Shown here in pieces: positions 16,735 through 25,156 of a DNA stretch of 49,474 nt. The notes beneath the pieces are model-generated. The model ran no database searches. It was not told the DNA's origin and was given only the letters and a program-made list of their open reading frames with translations. The DNA is taken from the NCBI RefSeq assembly GCF_004348535.1, contig NZ_SMJX01000020.1, positions 1 to 49,474 of the forward strand, written 5' to 3'. Source of the stretch: Actinomadura sp. KC216. GTDB taxonomy: Bacteria > Actinomycetota > Actinomycetes > Streptosporangiales > Streptosporangiaceae. How positions within the stretch are numbered: the first letter of the stretch is position 1; every line of letters starts with the position of its first letter. The position numbers and the translations under genes are program-made.

Positions 16735-19700
16735 ATGCGGTTCGGCGTCCTGGGTCCGGTGGAGGCCCGTATCGACGGGGCGCCCGTGCCGGTGGGCGGT
16801 CCCTCGGTGCGGGCCGTGCTGGCGATGCTGCTGCTGGAGGCGGGACGGGTCGTCCCGTCCGGGCGGCTCATCGACGGGCTGTACGGGGACGAGCCGCCGG
16901 GCGGGGCCGCCAACGCGCTGCAGTCGCAGGTGTCGCGGCTGCGGCGCGGGCTCGGGGACGCGGCCCTGGTCGAGAACCTCCCGGCCGGGTACCGGATCGC
17001 GGTCGAGGCCGATGACGTCGACGTCCACCGGTTCGAGCGGCTGGCACGCGACGGGCGGCGGGCGCTGGCGGACGGGCGGCACCGCGCGGCGGCCGCGGCC
17101 TTCGCGGAGGCGCTCGCGCTCTGGCGCGGGCCCGCGCTCGCCGGCGTGAGCGCGCCGTTCGCGGAGGCGCGGGCGGCGCGGCTGGAGGAGGAGCGGGCGG
17201 CGGTCGTCGAGGATCTCGCGGCGGCCCGGCTCGCGACCGGGGAGGCCGCGACGGTGGTCGCGGAGCTGCGCGGCCTGGTGGACGCGCAGCCGCTGCGGGA
17301 GCGGGCGCGGGCGCTGCTGATGCGGGCGCTGCACGGCTGCGGTCGGCAGGCCGAGGCCCTCGCCGTGTTCGAGGACGGGCGGCGGGCGCTGGCCGAGGAG
17401 CTGGGGGCCGACCCGTCGCGGGAGCTCGCGGACGTGCACCTGGCCATCCTGCGCGGCGAGATCGGCGGCGCCGACGACCGCCCGCCCGAGGCCGCCCGGG
17501 CGAACCTGCCCGCGCAGCTCACCAGCTTCGTCGGGCGCGACGAGGAGCTGCGCCGGGTCGGGAAGATGCTCGCGGACGGGCGGCTCGTGACGCTGCTCGG
17601 CCCCGGCGGCGCGGGCAAGACGCGGCTGGCGGTCGAGGCCGCGGGCCGGGAGGGCGGCGACGTCTGCTTCGTGGACCTCGCGCCGGTCGGCCGCGACGAG
17701 GTCGCGAAGGCGCTGCTCGCGGCGCTCGGGCTCCGGGAAGGCGGGATGCGGCCGGTGCCCGGCGGGCCGCCGGACGCGCTGGAGCGGCTGGTCACGGCCC
17801 TGGACGGGCGGCGGATGCTGCTCGTGCTCGACAACTGCGAGCACGTCGTCGTCCCGGTGGCGAACCTCGCGCACCGGCTGCTGACCGCCTGCCCCGGCCT
17901 GCGCATCCTCGCGACCAGCCGGGAGGCGCTGGGCATCACGGGCGAGGCGCTGCGTCCGCTGCCGCCGCTGGAACTGCCGCCCGAGGGGGCGGAGGCCGGT
18001 GACGTGGCGGCGTATCCGGCGGTGCGGCTGTTCCTCGACCGGGCCGGGGCGGTACGGCCGGATTTCGCGGTGGACGACGGCAACGTCGCGTCCGTCGTGG
18101 GGATCTGCCGGGCGCTCGACGGGCTGCCGCTCGCGATCGAGCTGGCGGCGGCGCGGCTGCGGTCCCTGCCGGTCGGCGAGGTCGCGACGCGGCTGGGCGA
18201 CCGGTTCCGGCTGCTGTCGCGCGGCGACCGGAGCGCCCCGCCGCGGCACCGGACGCTGCGCGCCGTCGTGGAGTGGAGCTGGGACCTGCTGAACGAGGCG
18301 GAGCAGACCCTCGCCCGGCGGCTCACGGTGTTCGCGGGCGGGTTCACGCTGGCGGCGGCCGTGGGCGTCTGCGACCTGGACGGCGATCTGGCCGATGCCG
18401 ACGAGCTGGTCGCGGAGCTGGCCGACAAGTCGCTGGTGCAGAGCGACGGCGCCCGGTACCGGATGCTCGACACCGTCCGCGCGTTCTGCGCGGAGCGGCT
18501 CGCCGAGGCGGGCGAGACGGAGCGGTTCGAGCGGGCGCACGCGGAGTACTTCCTCGCGCTCGCGCAGCGCGCCGACCCCCACCTGCGGGGCGTCGAGCAG
18601 CTGGAATGGCTCGCGCTCCTCGCCGCCGACCACGGGAACCTGCACGCGGCGCTGCGCCGGTCCGTCCGGGCCGACACGGCGCTGGCGCTGCGGCTGATCG
18701 GGGCCCTGTCGTGGTACTGGCTGCTGCGCGGCCGCGTCGAGGGCGCGCCGCTGGCGTGCGAGGTCCTGGACGTGCTCGGCGACGACCCGCCGGAAGGGCT
18801 CAACGAGGAGTACGCCCTGTGCGTGACCAACGCGGTCTCGGGCGGCGGCTCCCTCGACCGGGCGGCGGCGTGGCTCGACCGCGCCGCGGAACTGCTGCGC
18901 GGCATCACGGGACCGCTCCGCAATCCGGTCACCGTCGTGATGTGGGCGCTGATCGCCGGTCCCGCCCGGACCGAGTACGCCATCTTCGCCGAGCAGATCG
19001 GCGACGACCCGTGGACGCGGGCGCTGGTGCGGATGAGCGAGGGGTTCCTCGCCCACATCGGCGGCGACCTCGCCGAGGTGGAGCGGACCTGCGCGGAGGC
19101 CGCCGACGGGTTCCGGGCCTGCGGCGACCGGTGGGGCATCGCCAACTCGCTGGACCCGCTCGCCCAGGCCGCCGACCGGCGCGGCGACCGCGACCGGGCG
19201 CTCGCGCTCCTGGACGAGGCGCTGGAGCTGATGCGGGAGCTCGGCGCGCTGGAGGACACCGCCGACCTGCTCTACCAGCGCGCCCTCGTCCACATCCACG
19301 GCGGCGACCTGGACGCGGCGCGGACCGGGTACGAGCACGGCATCGAGCTGGCCCGGCGGGCCGGGACCCCCGACAAGATCGCAGCCGGGTACCAGGGGCT
19401 CGGCGAGGTCGCGCGGCTGCGCGGGGACCTCGCCGGGGCGCGGCGGCTGTTCGAGACGGCGCTGACCGGCTACTCCTCCGAGCGGTTCATCGCCGCCGGG
19501 GTGCGCGGCTCGGCGCTGGTCGGGCTGGCGTGGACGGCCGTCGTCGAGGGCGACCACGCGCGGGCGGAGGAGCTGTTCCACGAGGCCCTGGACCTGGCGT
19601 TCGACCATCCGATCTTCACCTACCACGCGCTCGCCGCGGCGGGGCTCGCGGGCGTCGCCCTCGCCGACGGCGACGGGCAGCGGGCGGCGGCGCTGCTCGG

Positions 19701-19866
19701 CGCGGCGGCGGCGCTGCGGGGCGTCCAGGCGGCGTCCGATCCCGACACCGAGCGGGTCACGGCCGCGGCCCGGAGCGTGCTCGGCGACGCGGCGTACGAG
19801 GCGGCGTTCGCCGGGGGCGCCGGGCTGTCGCGCGAGGAGGCGTTCGCCCTGCTGCACGCCCGCTAA
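16735..19866 (+). CDS. AfsR/SARP-type transcriptional regulator with NB-ARC and TPR domains
   Basis: A protein of 1043 residues starting at ATG 16735 (MRFGVLGPVEARIDG, the classic SARP opening; GGGAGAA precedes it). Residues 1-90 are an OmpR-like winged helix, 95-240 the bacterial transcriptional activation domain (BTAD), and 255-560 an NB-ARC/STAND ATPase (LTSFVGRDEEL, Walker A GPGGAGKTRL, Walker B MLLVLDNCEH). The rest is a long stretch of TPR-like helices. AfsR-type proteins activate secondary-metabolite or export genes upon nucleotide-dependent oligomerisation. The MFS exporter gene starts 67 bp downstream on the same strand and is a likely target or operon partner. No biosynthetic cluster is adjacent. 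Confidence 0.9.
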   Translation: MRFGVLGPVEARIDGAPVPVGGPSVRAVLAMLLLEAGRVVPSGRLIDGLYGDEPPGGAANALQSQVSRLRRGLGDAALVENLPAGYRIAVEADDVDVHRFERLARDGRRALADGRHRAAAAAFAEALALWRGPALAGVSAPFAEARAARLEEERAAVVEDLAAARLATGEAATVVAELRGLVDAQPLRERARALLMRALHGCGRQAEALAVFEDGRRALAEELGADPSRELADVHLAILRGEIGGADDRPPEAARANLPAQLTSFVGRDEELRRVGKMLADGRLVTLLGPGGAGKTRLAVEAAGREGGDVCFVDLAPVGRDEVAKALLAALGLREGGMRPVPGGPPDALERLVTALDGRRMLLVLDNCEHVVVPVANLAHRLLTACPGLRILATSREALGITGEALRPLPPLELPPEGAEAGDVAAYPAVRLFLDRAGAVRPDFAVDDGNVASVVGICRALDGLPLAIELAAARLRSLPVGEVATRLGDRFRLLSRGDRSAPPRHRTLRAVVEWSWDLLNEAEQTLARRLTVFAGGFTLAAAVGVCDLDGDLADADELVAELADKSLVQSDGARYRMLDTVRAFCAERLAEAGETERFERAHAEYFLALAQRADPHLRGVEQLEWLALLAADHGNLHAALRRSVRADTALALRLIGALSWYWLLRGRVEGAPLACEVLDVLGDDPPEGLNEEYALCVTNAVSGGGSLDRAAAWLDRAAELLRGITGPLRNPVTVVMWALIAGPARTEYAIFAEQIGDDPWTRALVRMSEGFLAHIGGDLAEVERTCAEAADGFRACGDRWGIANSLDPLAQAADRRGDRDRALALLDEALELMRELGALEDTADLLYQRALVHIHGGDLDAARTGYEHGIELARRAGTPDKIAAGYQGLGEVARLRGDLAGARRLFETALTGYSSERFIAAGVRGSALVGLAWTAVVEGDHARAEELFHEALDLAFDHPIFTYHALAAAGLAGVALADGDGQRAAALLGAAAALRGVQAASDPDTERVTAAARSVLGDAAYEAAFAGGAGLSREEAFALLHAR

Positions 19867-19933
19867 CGGCGGCTGACGGCGCGGTCAGCGGACGGTGCGG
19901 GGACGGTCAGCGCCCTCCGCGACCGTTGCGGGC

Positions 19934-21481
19934 ATGAACACCTCGGCCCGCAAATGGGGCACGTTCACGATCTGCCTCCTGGTCGCGCTCGTGCCGAACA
20001 TCGACCTCACCGCGCTCAACCAGGCCGTCCCGCACCTGAGCGCCGACCTGGACCCCTCGTCCACCCAGATCCTGTGGATCGCGGACGCCTACGGGTTCGC
20101 GCTCGCCGGCCTGCTGATCACCATGGGCGGCATCGGCGACCGCATCGGGCACAAGAAGCTGCTGCTGATCGGCATCACGCTGTTCGCCGCCGCGTCCGCC
20201 GTGACCGCCTACGCGCCGACCGCTGAGCTGCTGATCGCGGCCCGCGCCATGCTGGGCGTCGCGGGCGCGACGCTGATGCCGTCGTGCCTGTCGCTGATCC
20301 GCCGCGCCTTCACCGAGCCGAAGGAGCGGACGGTGGCGGTCGGCGCGTTCATGGGCGTCGCCGGGCTCGCGGTGGGGCTCGGGCCCGTCGTCAGCGGCGC
20401 GCTGCTCGACCACTTCTGGTGGGGCTCGGTCTTCCTGATCAACGTGCCGATCATGGCGGTGGCGCTGGTCGCGGGCGCGCTCGTGCTGCCCGAGTCGCGC
20501 ACCCCGGTGCCCGGGCGGCTCGACCTGCCCAGCGTCCCGCTGTCGGTCGGCGGCGTCCTCGGCGCCGTGTACGCGGTCAAGGAGGCGGCGGCGCACGGCC
20601 TGGACCAGCCGCGGATCTACGTGTCGGCGGCGCTGGGCGTGCTGGCGCTGGCGGCGTTCCTCTTCCGGCAGACGCGGCTGGACGAGCCGCTGATCGACGT
20701 CCGGCTGTTCCGCAACGCCGCGTTCACCGGCTCGGTCGTCACCACCATGTTCGCGATGTTCGCCCTGGTCGCGCAGGCGCTGATCTTCTCGCTGTTCTTC
20801 CAGCTCGCGCTCGGCTGGTCGCCGCTCACGGCGGGCCTCGCCGGGCTGCCCGGCGCGGCCGGGGCGATGCTCGGCGGCGCGCTGCTCGCCCCGCCGCTGA
20901 TCGGCGCGCTCGGGCGGGCCCGCGTGGTCGCCGCCGGGATGCTGCTGTCGGCCTGCGGTTTCACGGCGTACCTGACGTTCGGGCTGGACACCCCGTACTG
21001 GGCGATGGTCCCCGGCATGCTGCTGTCCGGTATCGGGATGGGCGTGGCCATGACGGTCACCGGCGACACCGTGCTGGCGTCCGTGCCGAAGCAGCGGTCG
21101 GGGGCGGCGTCGGCGATCGCGGAGACCGCGACCGAGCTGGGCGGGGCGCTCGGCATGGCGATCCTCGGCAGCGTCCTGACCGCGGTGTACCGCAACGTGC
21201 TGGACCTCCCCGCGGGCGTCCCCGCGCCCGCCGCGGCCGCGGCGGGCGACTCCCTCGGCGCCGCCCTGCAGGCCGCCGCGCAGCTCCCCGGCGCGCTCGC
21301 CGCCCAGGTCGCCGCCGCCGCGCGGGACGCGTTCGTGGACGGCATGCACGCCGCGCTCGTGTGCAGCGCCGGGTGCGCCGCCCTGGTCGCGGTCTTCGCG
21401 CTCGTCACGCTCCGCAACGTCCCGAAGGTCATCCCGGACGCCGCCGACGACCCCGATCTGGAAAAAGTGATATCACTTTGA
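19934..21481 (+). CDS. DHA2-family (14-helix) MFS drug exporter
   Basis: A 515-residue membrane protein with about 14 transmembrane segments, like QacA/SmvA/EmrB exporters. The motif A equivalent after helix 2 is GGIGDRIGHKK and the antiporter-type segment around VGLGPVVSGALLDH (motif C) is present. Helix 1 carries an acidic residue (NIDLTALNQAVPHL), common in cation-linked DHA2 pumps. The ATG at 19934 is chosen because MNTSARKWGTFTICLLVALVP leads directly into the first helix. The last codons and the stop lie within a perfect palindrome that probably serves the next operon. Regulation by the upstream SARP is likely but inferred. Confidence 0.85.
   Translation: MNTSARKWGTFTICLLVALVPNIDLTALNQAVPHLSADLDPSSTQILWIADAYGFALAGLLITMGGIGDRIGHKKLLLIGITLFAAASAVTAYAPTAELLIAARAMLGVAGATLMPSCLSLIRRAFTEPKERTVAVGAFMGVAGLAVGLGPVVSGALLDHFWWGSVFLINVPIMAVALVAGALVLPESRTPVPGRLDLPSVPLSVGGVLGAVYAVKEAAAHGLDQPRIYVSAALGVLALAAFLFRQTRLDEPLIDVRLFRNAAFTGSVVTTMFAMFALVAQALIFSLFFQLALGWSPLTAGLAGLPGAAGAMLGGALLAPPLIGALGRARVVAAGMLLSACGFTAYLTFGLDTPYWAMVPGMLLSGIGMGVAMTVTGDTVLASVPKQRSGAASAIAETATELGGALGMAILGSVLTAVYRNVLDLPAGVPAPAAAAAGDSLGAALQAAAQLPGALAAQVAAAARDAFVDGMHAALVCSAGCAALVAVFALVTLRNVPKVIPDAADDPDLEKVISL
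21464..21479. promoter_or_regulatory. Perfect 16-bp palindrome, probable operator of the SPFH-RHH-GPP34 operon
   Basis: AAAGTGATATCACTTT is a perfect inverted repeat 42 bp upstream of the SPFH start and overlapping the last codons of the MFS gene. An AT-rich palindrome in otherwise very GC-rich DNA, beside a gene for a ribbon-helix-helix protein, suggests autoregulation. Confidence 0.65.
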
Positions 21482-21520
21482 TAGATTGGTGCCAACCGAT
21501 GGACGTGAAGGGGGACGGGG

Positions 21521-22435
21521 ATGGCAGACGTGACGACCAAGGTCGAGATGCCGCGCCCGAAGATCGAGGAGCGGGCGGCGGCCGACCGCGGCGGATGGGC
21601 GATGCTCGGGCTCGCGCTGGCGCTGATCCTGCTGGCCGCCGTGGCGGTGCTGCTGGGCGTGGCGGGCGGCGAGGGGGCCTCGATCGCGGCGGGCGTCGTC
21701 GCGGGGTCGCTGCTCGGGCTGGCCGGGCTGGTCGTCGCGGCCGGGCTGACCCCGGTGGCGCCGAACGAGGCGCGGGTGCTGCAGCTGCTCGGCCGGTACT
21801 ACGGGACGGTCCGCACCGACGGGCTCCGCTGGGTCAACCCGCTGACCGAGCGGAGCCGGGTCTCGACCCGGATCCGCAACCACGAGACCGGCCTCGCCAA
21901 GGTCAACGACCTGGACGGCAACCCGATCGAGATTTCGGCCGTGGTCGTGTGGCAGGTCGCCGACACCGCCCGCGCCGTGTTCGAGGTCGACGACTTCGTC
22001 GAGTTCGTGGCGTTCCAGACCGAGGCGGCCGTCCGGCACATCGCGGGCAGCTTCCCCTACGACGCCCACGACCGGATCTCGCTGCGCGACAACGCCGACG
22101 AGATCACCGCGCAGCTGTCGGAGGAGCTGTCCCAGCGCGTCGCTTCCGCGGGCGTCGACATCATCGAGTCGCGGATCACCCGGCTGGCCTACGCGCCGGA
22201 GATCGCGCAGGCGATGCTGCGCCGGCAGCAGGCGGGCGCGGTCGTCGCGGCGCGGCAGCGGATCGTCGAGGGCGCGGTCGGCATGGTGCAGCTCGCCCTG
22301 GACCGGCTGGACGAGGAGAACGTGGTCGAGCTGGACGAGGAGCGCAAGGCGACGATGGTCAGCAACCTGCTGGTCGTGCTGTGCGCCGACCGCGATGCGC
22401 AGCCGGTGGTCAACACCGGCAGCCTCTACCAGTGA
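21521..22435 (+). CDS. SPFH/band 7 (stomatin/prohibitin-like) membrane protein
   Basis: A 304-residue protein. Two adjacent hydrophobic segments (residues about 28-75) are followed by the SPFH domain opening [24 protein letters not shown] strand and the core [22 protein letters not shown] helical region follows ([18 protein letters not shown]), which in this family mediates ring-like oligomerisation. SPFH proteins organise membrane microdomains and regulate proteases. The start ATG at 21521 follows a GGGGACGGGG stretch. The stop overlaps the next start (GTGA), indicating an operon with the ribbon-helix-helix gene. Confidence 0.85.
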   Translation: MADVTTKVEMPRPKIEERAAADRGGWAMLGLALALILLAAVAVLLGVAGGEGASIAAGVVAGSLLGLAGLVVAAGLTPVAPNEARVLQLLGRYYGTVRTDGLRWVNPLTERSRVSTRIRNHETGLAKVNDLDGNPIEISAVVVWQVADTARAVFEVDDFVEFVAFQTEAAVRHIAGSFPYDAHDRISLRDNADEITAQLSEELSQRVASAGVDIIESRITRLAYAPEIAQAMLRRQQAGAVVAARQRIVEGAVGMVQLALDRLDEENVVELDEERKATMVSNLLVVLCADRDAQPVVNTGSLYQ

Positions 22436-22740
22436 CCGCCCTGCCCGTGGCTGAGCGGAAGAAGATCCTCCTGCGGCTCGACCCGGCGGTGCACGACGCC
22501 CTCGCCCGGTGGGCCGGGGACGAGCTGCGCAGCACCAACGCGCAGATCGAGTTCCTGCTCCGGCGGGCGCTCGCCGACGCGGGCCGGATGCCCGGGTCGG
22601 CGGGCCGGATGCGCGGGCGGGGCCGTCCCCGCAAGGCGGAGACCGAACCCGGAGAAGAGCACGGAGAGCACGGAGAGCAAGAAGAGCAAGAAGAGCACGA
22701 CCCGCCGGGCCCCGCGCGCGGCGGCGGGAGCGAGGACTAG
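22432..22740 (+). CDS. Ribbon-helix-helix (Arc/HicB-like) DNA-binding protein
   Basis: A 102-residue protein. Residues 8-45 form a ribbon-helix-helix: KKILLRLDPAVHDALARW (strand then helix 1) and STNAQIEFLLRRAL (helix 2). Such proteins dimerise and insert a beta-ribbon into the DNA major groove, usually repressing their own operon. The C-terminal half is an RGRGRPRK basic hook followed by an acidic tail built from repeated 9-bp units giving E-H and E-Q runs. It is translationally coupled to the SPFH gene through a GTGA overlap and the GPP34 gene starts 2 bases after its stop. It is the obvious candidate to bind the palindrome at 21464-21479. Confidence 0.8.
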   Translation: MTALPVAERKKILLRLDPAVHDALARWAGDELRSTNAQIEFLLRRALADAGRMPGSAGRMRGRGRPRKAETEPGEEHGEHGEQEEQEEHDPPGPARGGGSED

Positions 22741-22742
22741 CC

Positions 22743-23369
22743 ATGGTCGATGTTCCGGAATCGCTGCCGGCGCGGATGTTCCTGCTGGCCTACGACACCA
22801 CCAAGCACAAGATGACCAAGAACGGCGCGCGGCTCGGCTACGTGCTGCGCGGCGCCGCGCTCACCGAGCTGTACCTCGACGGCAGGCTCGGCGAGGAGCG
22901 GCGCAGGCCCGTCCCGGGGACGCCGGGCGACGACCCGTACGGGGTGCTGGCGCAGATCGCGGCGTCGCGGCCGCGGTCGTGGCGGCACTGGGTGCGCAAG
23001 GACAGCAAGGCGATCGTGGACGCGGTGCGGGACGAGCTCGTCCGCGGCGGCTGGATCCGGGTGCGGACGCGCAAGGCCCTCGGCCTGTTCCCCTACCGGA
23101 AGATCACGGTCAGGGACCCGCGGGTGGTGAAGGAGCTGTGGGGCGGGGCGTCGTCCGCGCTGCGCGGGCGTCCGGTCGCCCACGTGAACAGCTACGACGC
23201 GGCGGCGGTCGCGCTGGCGGCGGCGGGCGAGCTGAAGACCGTCCTGCCCGGCCGGGACCGGCGGCGGCACAGGCGGCGGATCAAGGAGCTGACCGCCCGG
23301 TCGGGGCCCGCCGCGCCCGCGGTCCGCCGGGTGATCCGCGAGCAGAACGCCGCCGAGGCCGCGGGCTGA
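22743..23369 (+). CDS. GPP34 (GOLPH3/Vps74-like) family protein
   Basis: A 208-residue protein with the GPP34 opening LPARMFLLAYD and GYVLRGAALTELYLDGRL, and a basic middle (KALGLFPYRKITV). Eukaryotic GOLPH3/Vps74 binds phosphatidylinositol 4-phosphate and Golgi enzymes; the bacterial homologues are common in actinomycetes and are of unknown function, possibly membrane-lipid binding. A hydrophobic hairpin loop as in GOLPH3 is not obvious. It is the third gene of the SPFH-RHH operon, which supports a membrane-associated role. Confidence 0.85.
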   Translation: MVDVPESLPARMFLLAYDTTKHKMTKNGARLGYVLRGAALTELYLDGRLGEERRRPVPGTPGDDPYGVLAQIAASRPRSWRHWVRKDSKAIVDAVRDELVRGGWIRVRTRKALGLFPYRKITVRDPRVVKELWGGASSALRGRPVAHVNSYDAAAVALAAAGELKTVLPGRDRRRHRRRIKELTARSGPAAPAVRRVIREQNAAEAAG

Positions 23370-23509
23370 GCACCGCCGCGAACGCGGGCGGAGCACCCCC
23401 CACGCCGAGCCGGTGGCCGCAAGTGCGGGGTCCTACAAGGACGGGCGGGCCGAACTTGTACCGGGCGCGAGCGGCGGCCGGGATCGCGCGGGCCATAGCC
23501 TCGTCGTAC

Positions 23510-24223
23510 ATGGAGCCCGATCGCGTGATCTATCCCCTGCTGAAGCACGTCCTGATGGGCCCCGTGATGCGCGTCGCCTTCCTGCCGCGGGTGAGCGGCC
23601 TCGCGCACGTCCCCCGGATCGGGCCGGTGATCCTGGCGGCGAACCACCTGGCGGTCCTGGACTCGTTCGTCCTGCCGCTGATGGTCCCGCGGCGCGTCCA
23701 CTTCCTCGGCAAGCACGAGTACTTCACCGGGACCGGCGTGAAGGGCCGCGCCGTCGCGTCGCTGTTCCGCGGGCTCGGCGCGATCGCGATCGACCGGGCG
23801 GGCGGTCGGTCGGCGGTCGCCGCGCTGGACACCTCGGCGGCGGTGCTGGAGCGCGGCGGCGTGTTCGCGATCCACCCGGAGGGCACCCGCTCGCCGGACG
23901 GCCGGCTGTACCGGGGCCGCACGGGCGTCGCGCGGCTGGCGATGCGGACCGGCGCGCCCGTCGTGCCGGTGGCGATCGAGGGCACCGACCGGCTGCAGCC
24001 GGTGGGGCGGGCCGTCCCGAAACCGGGGCGGATCGGGCTGCGCATCGGCGCGCCGATGGACTTCGCCGGGCGCGACGACGGCGTCCCGCGCGGGAAGGCC
24101 GCGCGGCAGGTCACCGACGAGATCATGGAGGCGATCCAGCGGCTGTCCGGCCAGGAGTACGTGGACGCCTACGCGCCGAGAGCGCCCCGCCCGCCCCGCC
24201 GCGGGGGCCCGTCCGATGTTTGA
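23510..24223 (+). CDS. 1-acyl-sn-glycerol-3-phosphate acyltransferase-like (PlsC) protein
   Basis: A 237-residue membrane-associated acyltransferase. The catalytic HX4D motif is NHLAVLD and the second acyl-acceptor motif is HPEGTRSPDG; PVVPVAIEGTDRL is the conserved C-terminal strand. PlsC proteins transfer acyl groups to lysophosphatidate in phospholipid synthesis, and paralogues act on other lipid acceptors. ATG 23510 is taken as start; GTG 23528 is an alternative. The C-terminal tail is Pro/Arg-rich. It follows the GPP34 gene by 140 bp on the same strand. Confidence 0.85.
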   Translation: MEPDRVIYPLLKHVLMGPVMRVAFLPRVSGLAHVPRIGPVILAANHLAVLDSFVLPLMVPRRVHFLGKHEYFTGTGVKGRAVASLFRGLGAIAIDRAGGRSAVAALDTSAAVLERGGVFAIHPEGTRSPDGRLYRGRTGVARLAMRTGAPVVPVAIEGTDRLQPVGRAVPKPGRIGLRIGAPMDFAGRDDGVPRGKAARQVTDEIMEAIQRLSGQEYVDAYAPRAPRPPRRGGPSDV

Positions 24224-24274
24224 GGGGGCCCGGAAGGGCACGAACCACAGGGACGGAAAACGGACGGAGAGGAC

Positions 24275-25126
24275 GTGGAGATCAGCCTCGACCTCCTGCT
24301 CCCCCGGGACGCCGCGAGCGTCCCGGCGACACGGAGGCTGCTGGACGCGGCGCTGACGGCCCTCGGGGTGGATGCCGACATCCGCGGCGACATCGAGGTG
24401 ATGCTCACCGAGGCGTGCACGAACGTGATCCAGCACGCCGAGGACGGCGCAGGTTACACCGTGCGGGCCACGATTCAGGACCGCCGCTGCTTGATCAAGG
24501 TGATCGACGCGGGCCGGGGATTCGATCCCGGGGACGTCCCCGACCCCGCCCCGGGCGCGGAGCGGGGCCGCGGGCTGCTGATCATGAAGGCGCTCGCCGA
24601 CGACGTCCGCTTCCGCACGCTGCCCCAGAACGGCGCGCTCGTCGCGCTGGAGAAGCACCTGCGGTACCGGGAGGACAGCTTCGGCGGCCTGCTCACCGCG
24701 GACAGTAAGGTTCCGACCATGAGCGAGACCGACCCGGAGATGGAGGAGCTCGCGACCCGGCTGTTCGAGATGGCGCGCGCCGGCCGGACCGCCGAGCTCG
24801 CCGGCTACGTCGACGCCGGGGTCCCGCCGAACCTGTCCAACGACAAGGGCGACACGCTGCTGATGCTCGCCGCCTACCACGGGCACGCCGGGACCGTACG
24901 GGCGCTCGCGGCGCGCGGCGCCGACCCGGAACGTGCCAACGACCGGGGCCAGCGGCCGCTCGCCGGCGCGGTGTTCAAGAAGGAGCCGGACGTGGTGCGG
25001 GCCCTGCTCGACGCGGGCGCCGACCCGCGGGCCGGGTCGCCGTCCGCCGTCGACACGGCGCGGATGTTCGGCGCCGCCGAGTTCCTCGCCTGGTTCGACG
25101 AGACGCCTCCCCCGCCCGGCGACTGA
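24275..25126 (+). CDS. Anti-sigma-factor-type HATPase domain fused to ankyrin repeats
   Basis: A single 283-residue frame starting at GTG 24275 after GGAGAGGA. Residues 1-135 are an RsbW/SpoIIAB-like ATP-binding fold: N-box EACTNVIQHAED, G1 box VIDAGRGFDP, G2 box GRGLLIMKALAD. Such proteins phosphorylate anti-anti-sigma factors or hold sigma factors. Residues about 175-270 are ankyrin repeats (GDTLLMLAAYHGHAGTVRAL, then GQRPLAGAVFKK and VRALLDAGADP). The join at residues 136-149 has no stop. The ATG at 24719 (MSETDPEMEEL) looks like the usual start of a separate ankyrin gene, so either a fusion formed by stop loss or internal initiation is possible. Confidence 0.8.
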   Translation: MEISLDLLLPRDAASVPATRRLLDAALTALGVDADIRGDIEVMLTEACTNVIQHAEDGAGYTVRATIQDRRCLIKVIDAGRGFDPGDVPDPAPGAERGRGLLIMKALADDVRFRTLPQNGALVALEKHLRYREDSFGGLLTADSKVPTMSETDPEMEELATRLFEMARAGRTAELAGYVDAGVPPNLSNDKGDTLLMLAAYHGHAGTVRALAARGADPERANDRGQRPLAGAVFKKEPDVVRALLDAGADPRAGSPSAVDTARMFGAAEFLAWFDETPPPPGD

Positions 25127-25156
25127 CCGGCCGGGCGACCGGGGCCGAGGCGCCCC

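Noticed and set aside
16648..19857. A 1069-codon minus-strand frame opposite the SARP gene
   Set aside because: Composition is typical of antisense readings of GC-rich genes; the plus strand encodes intact BTAD, NB-ARC and TPR domains.
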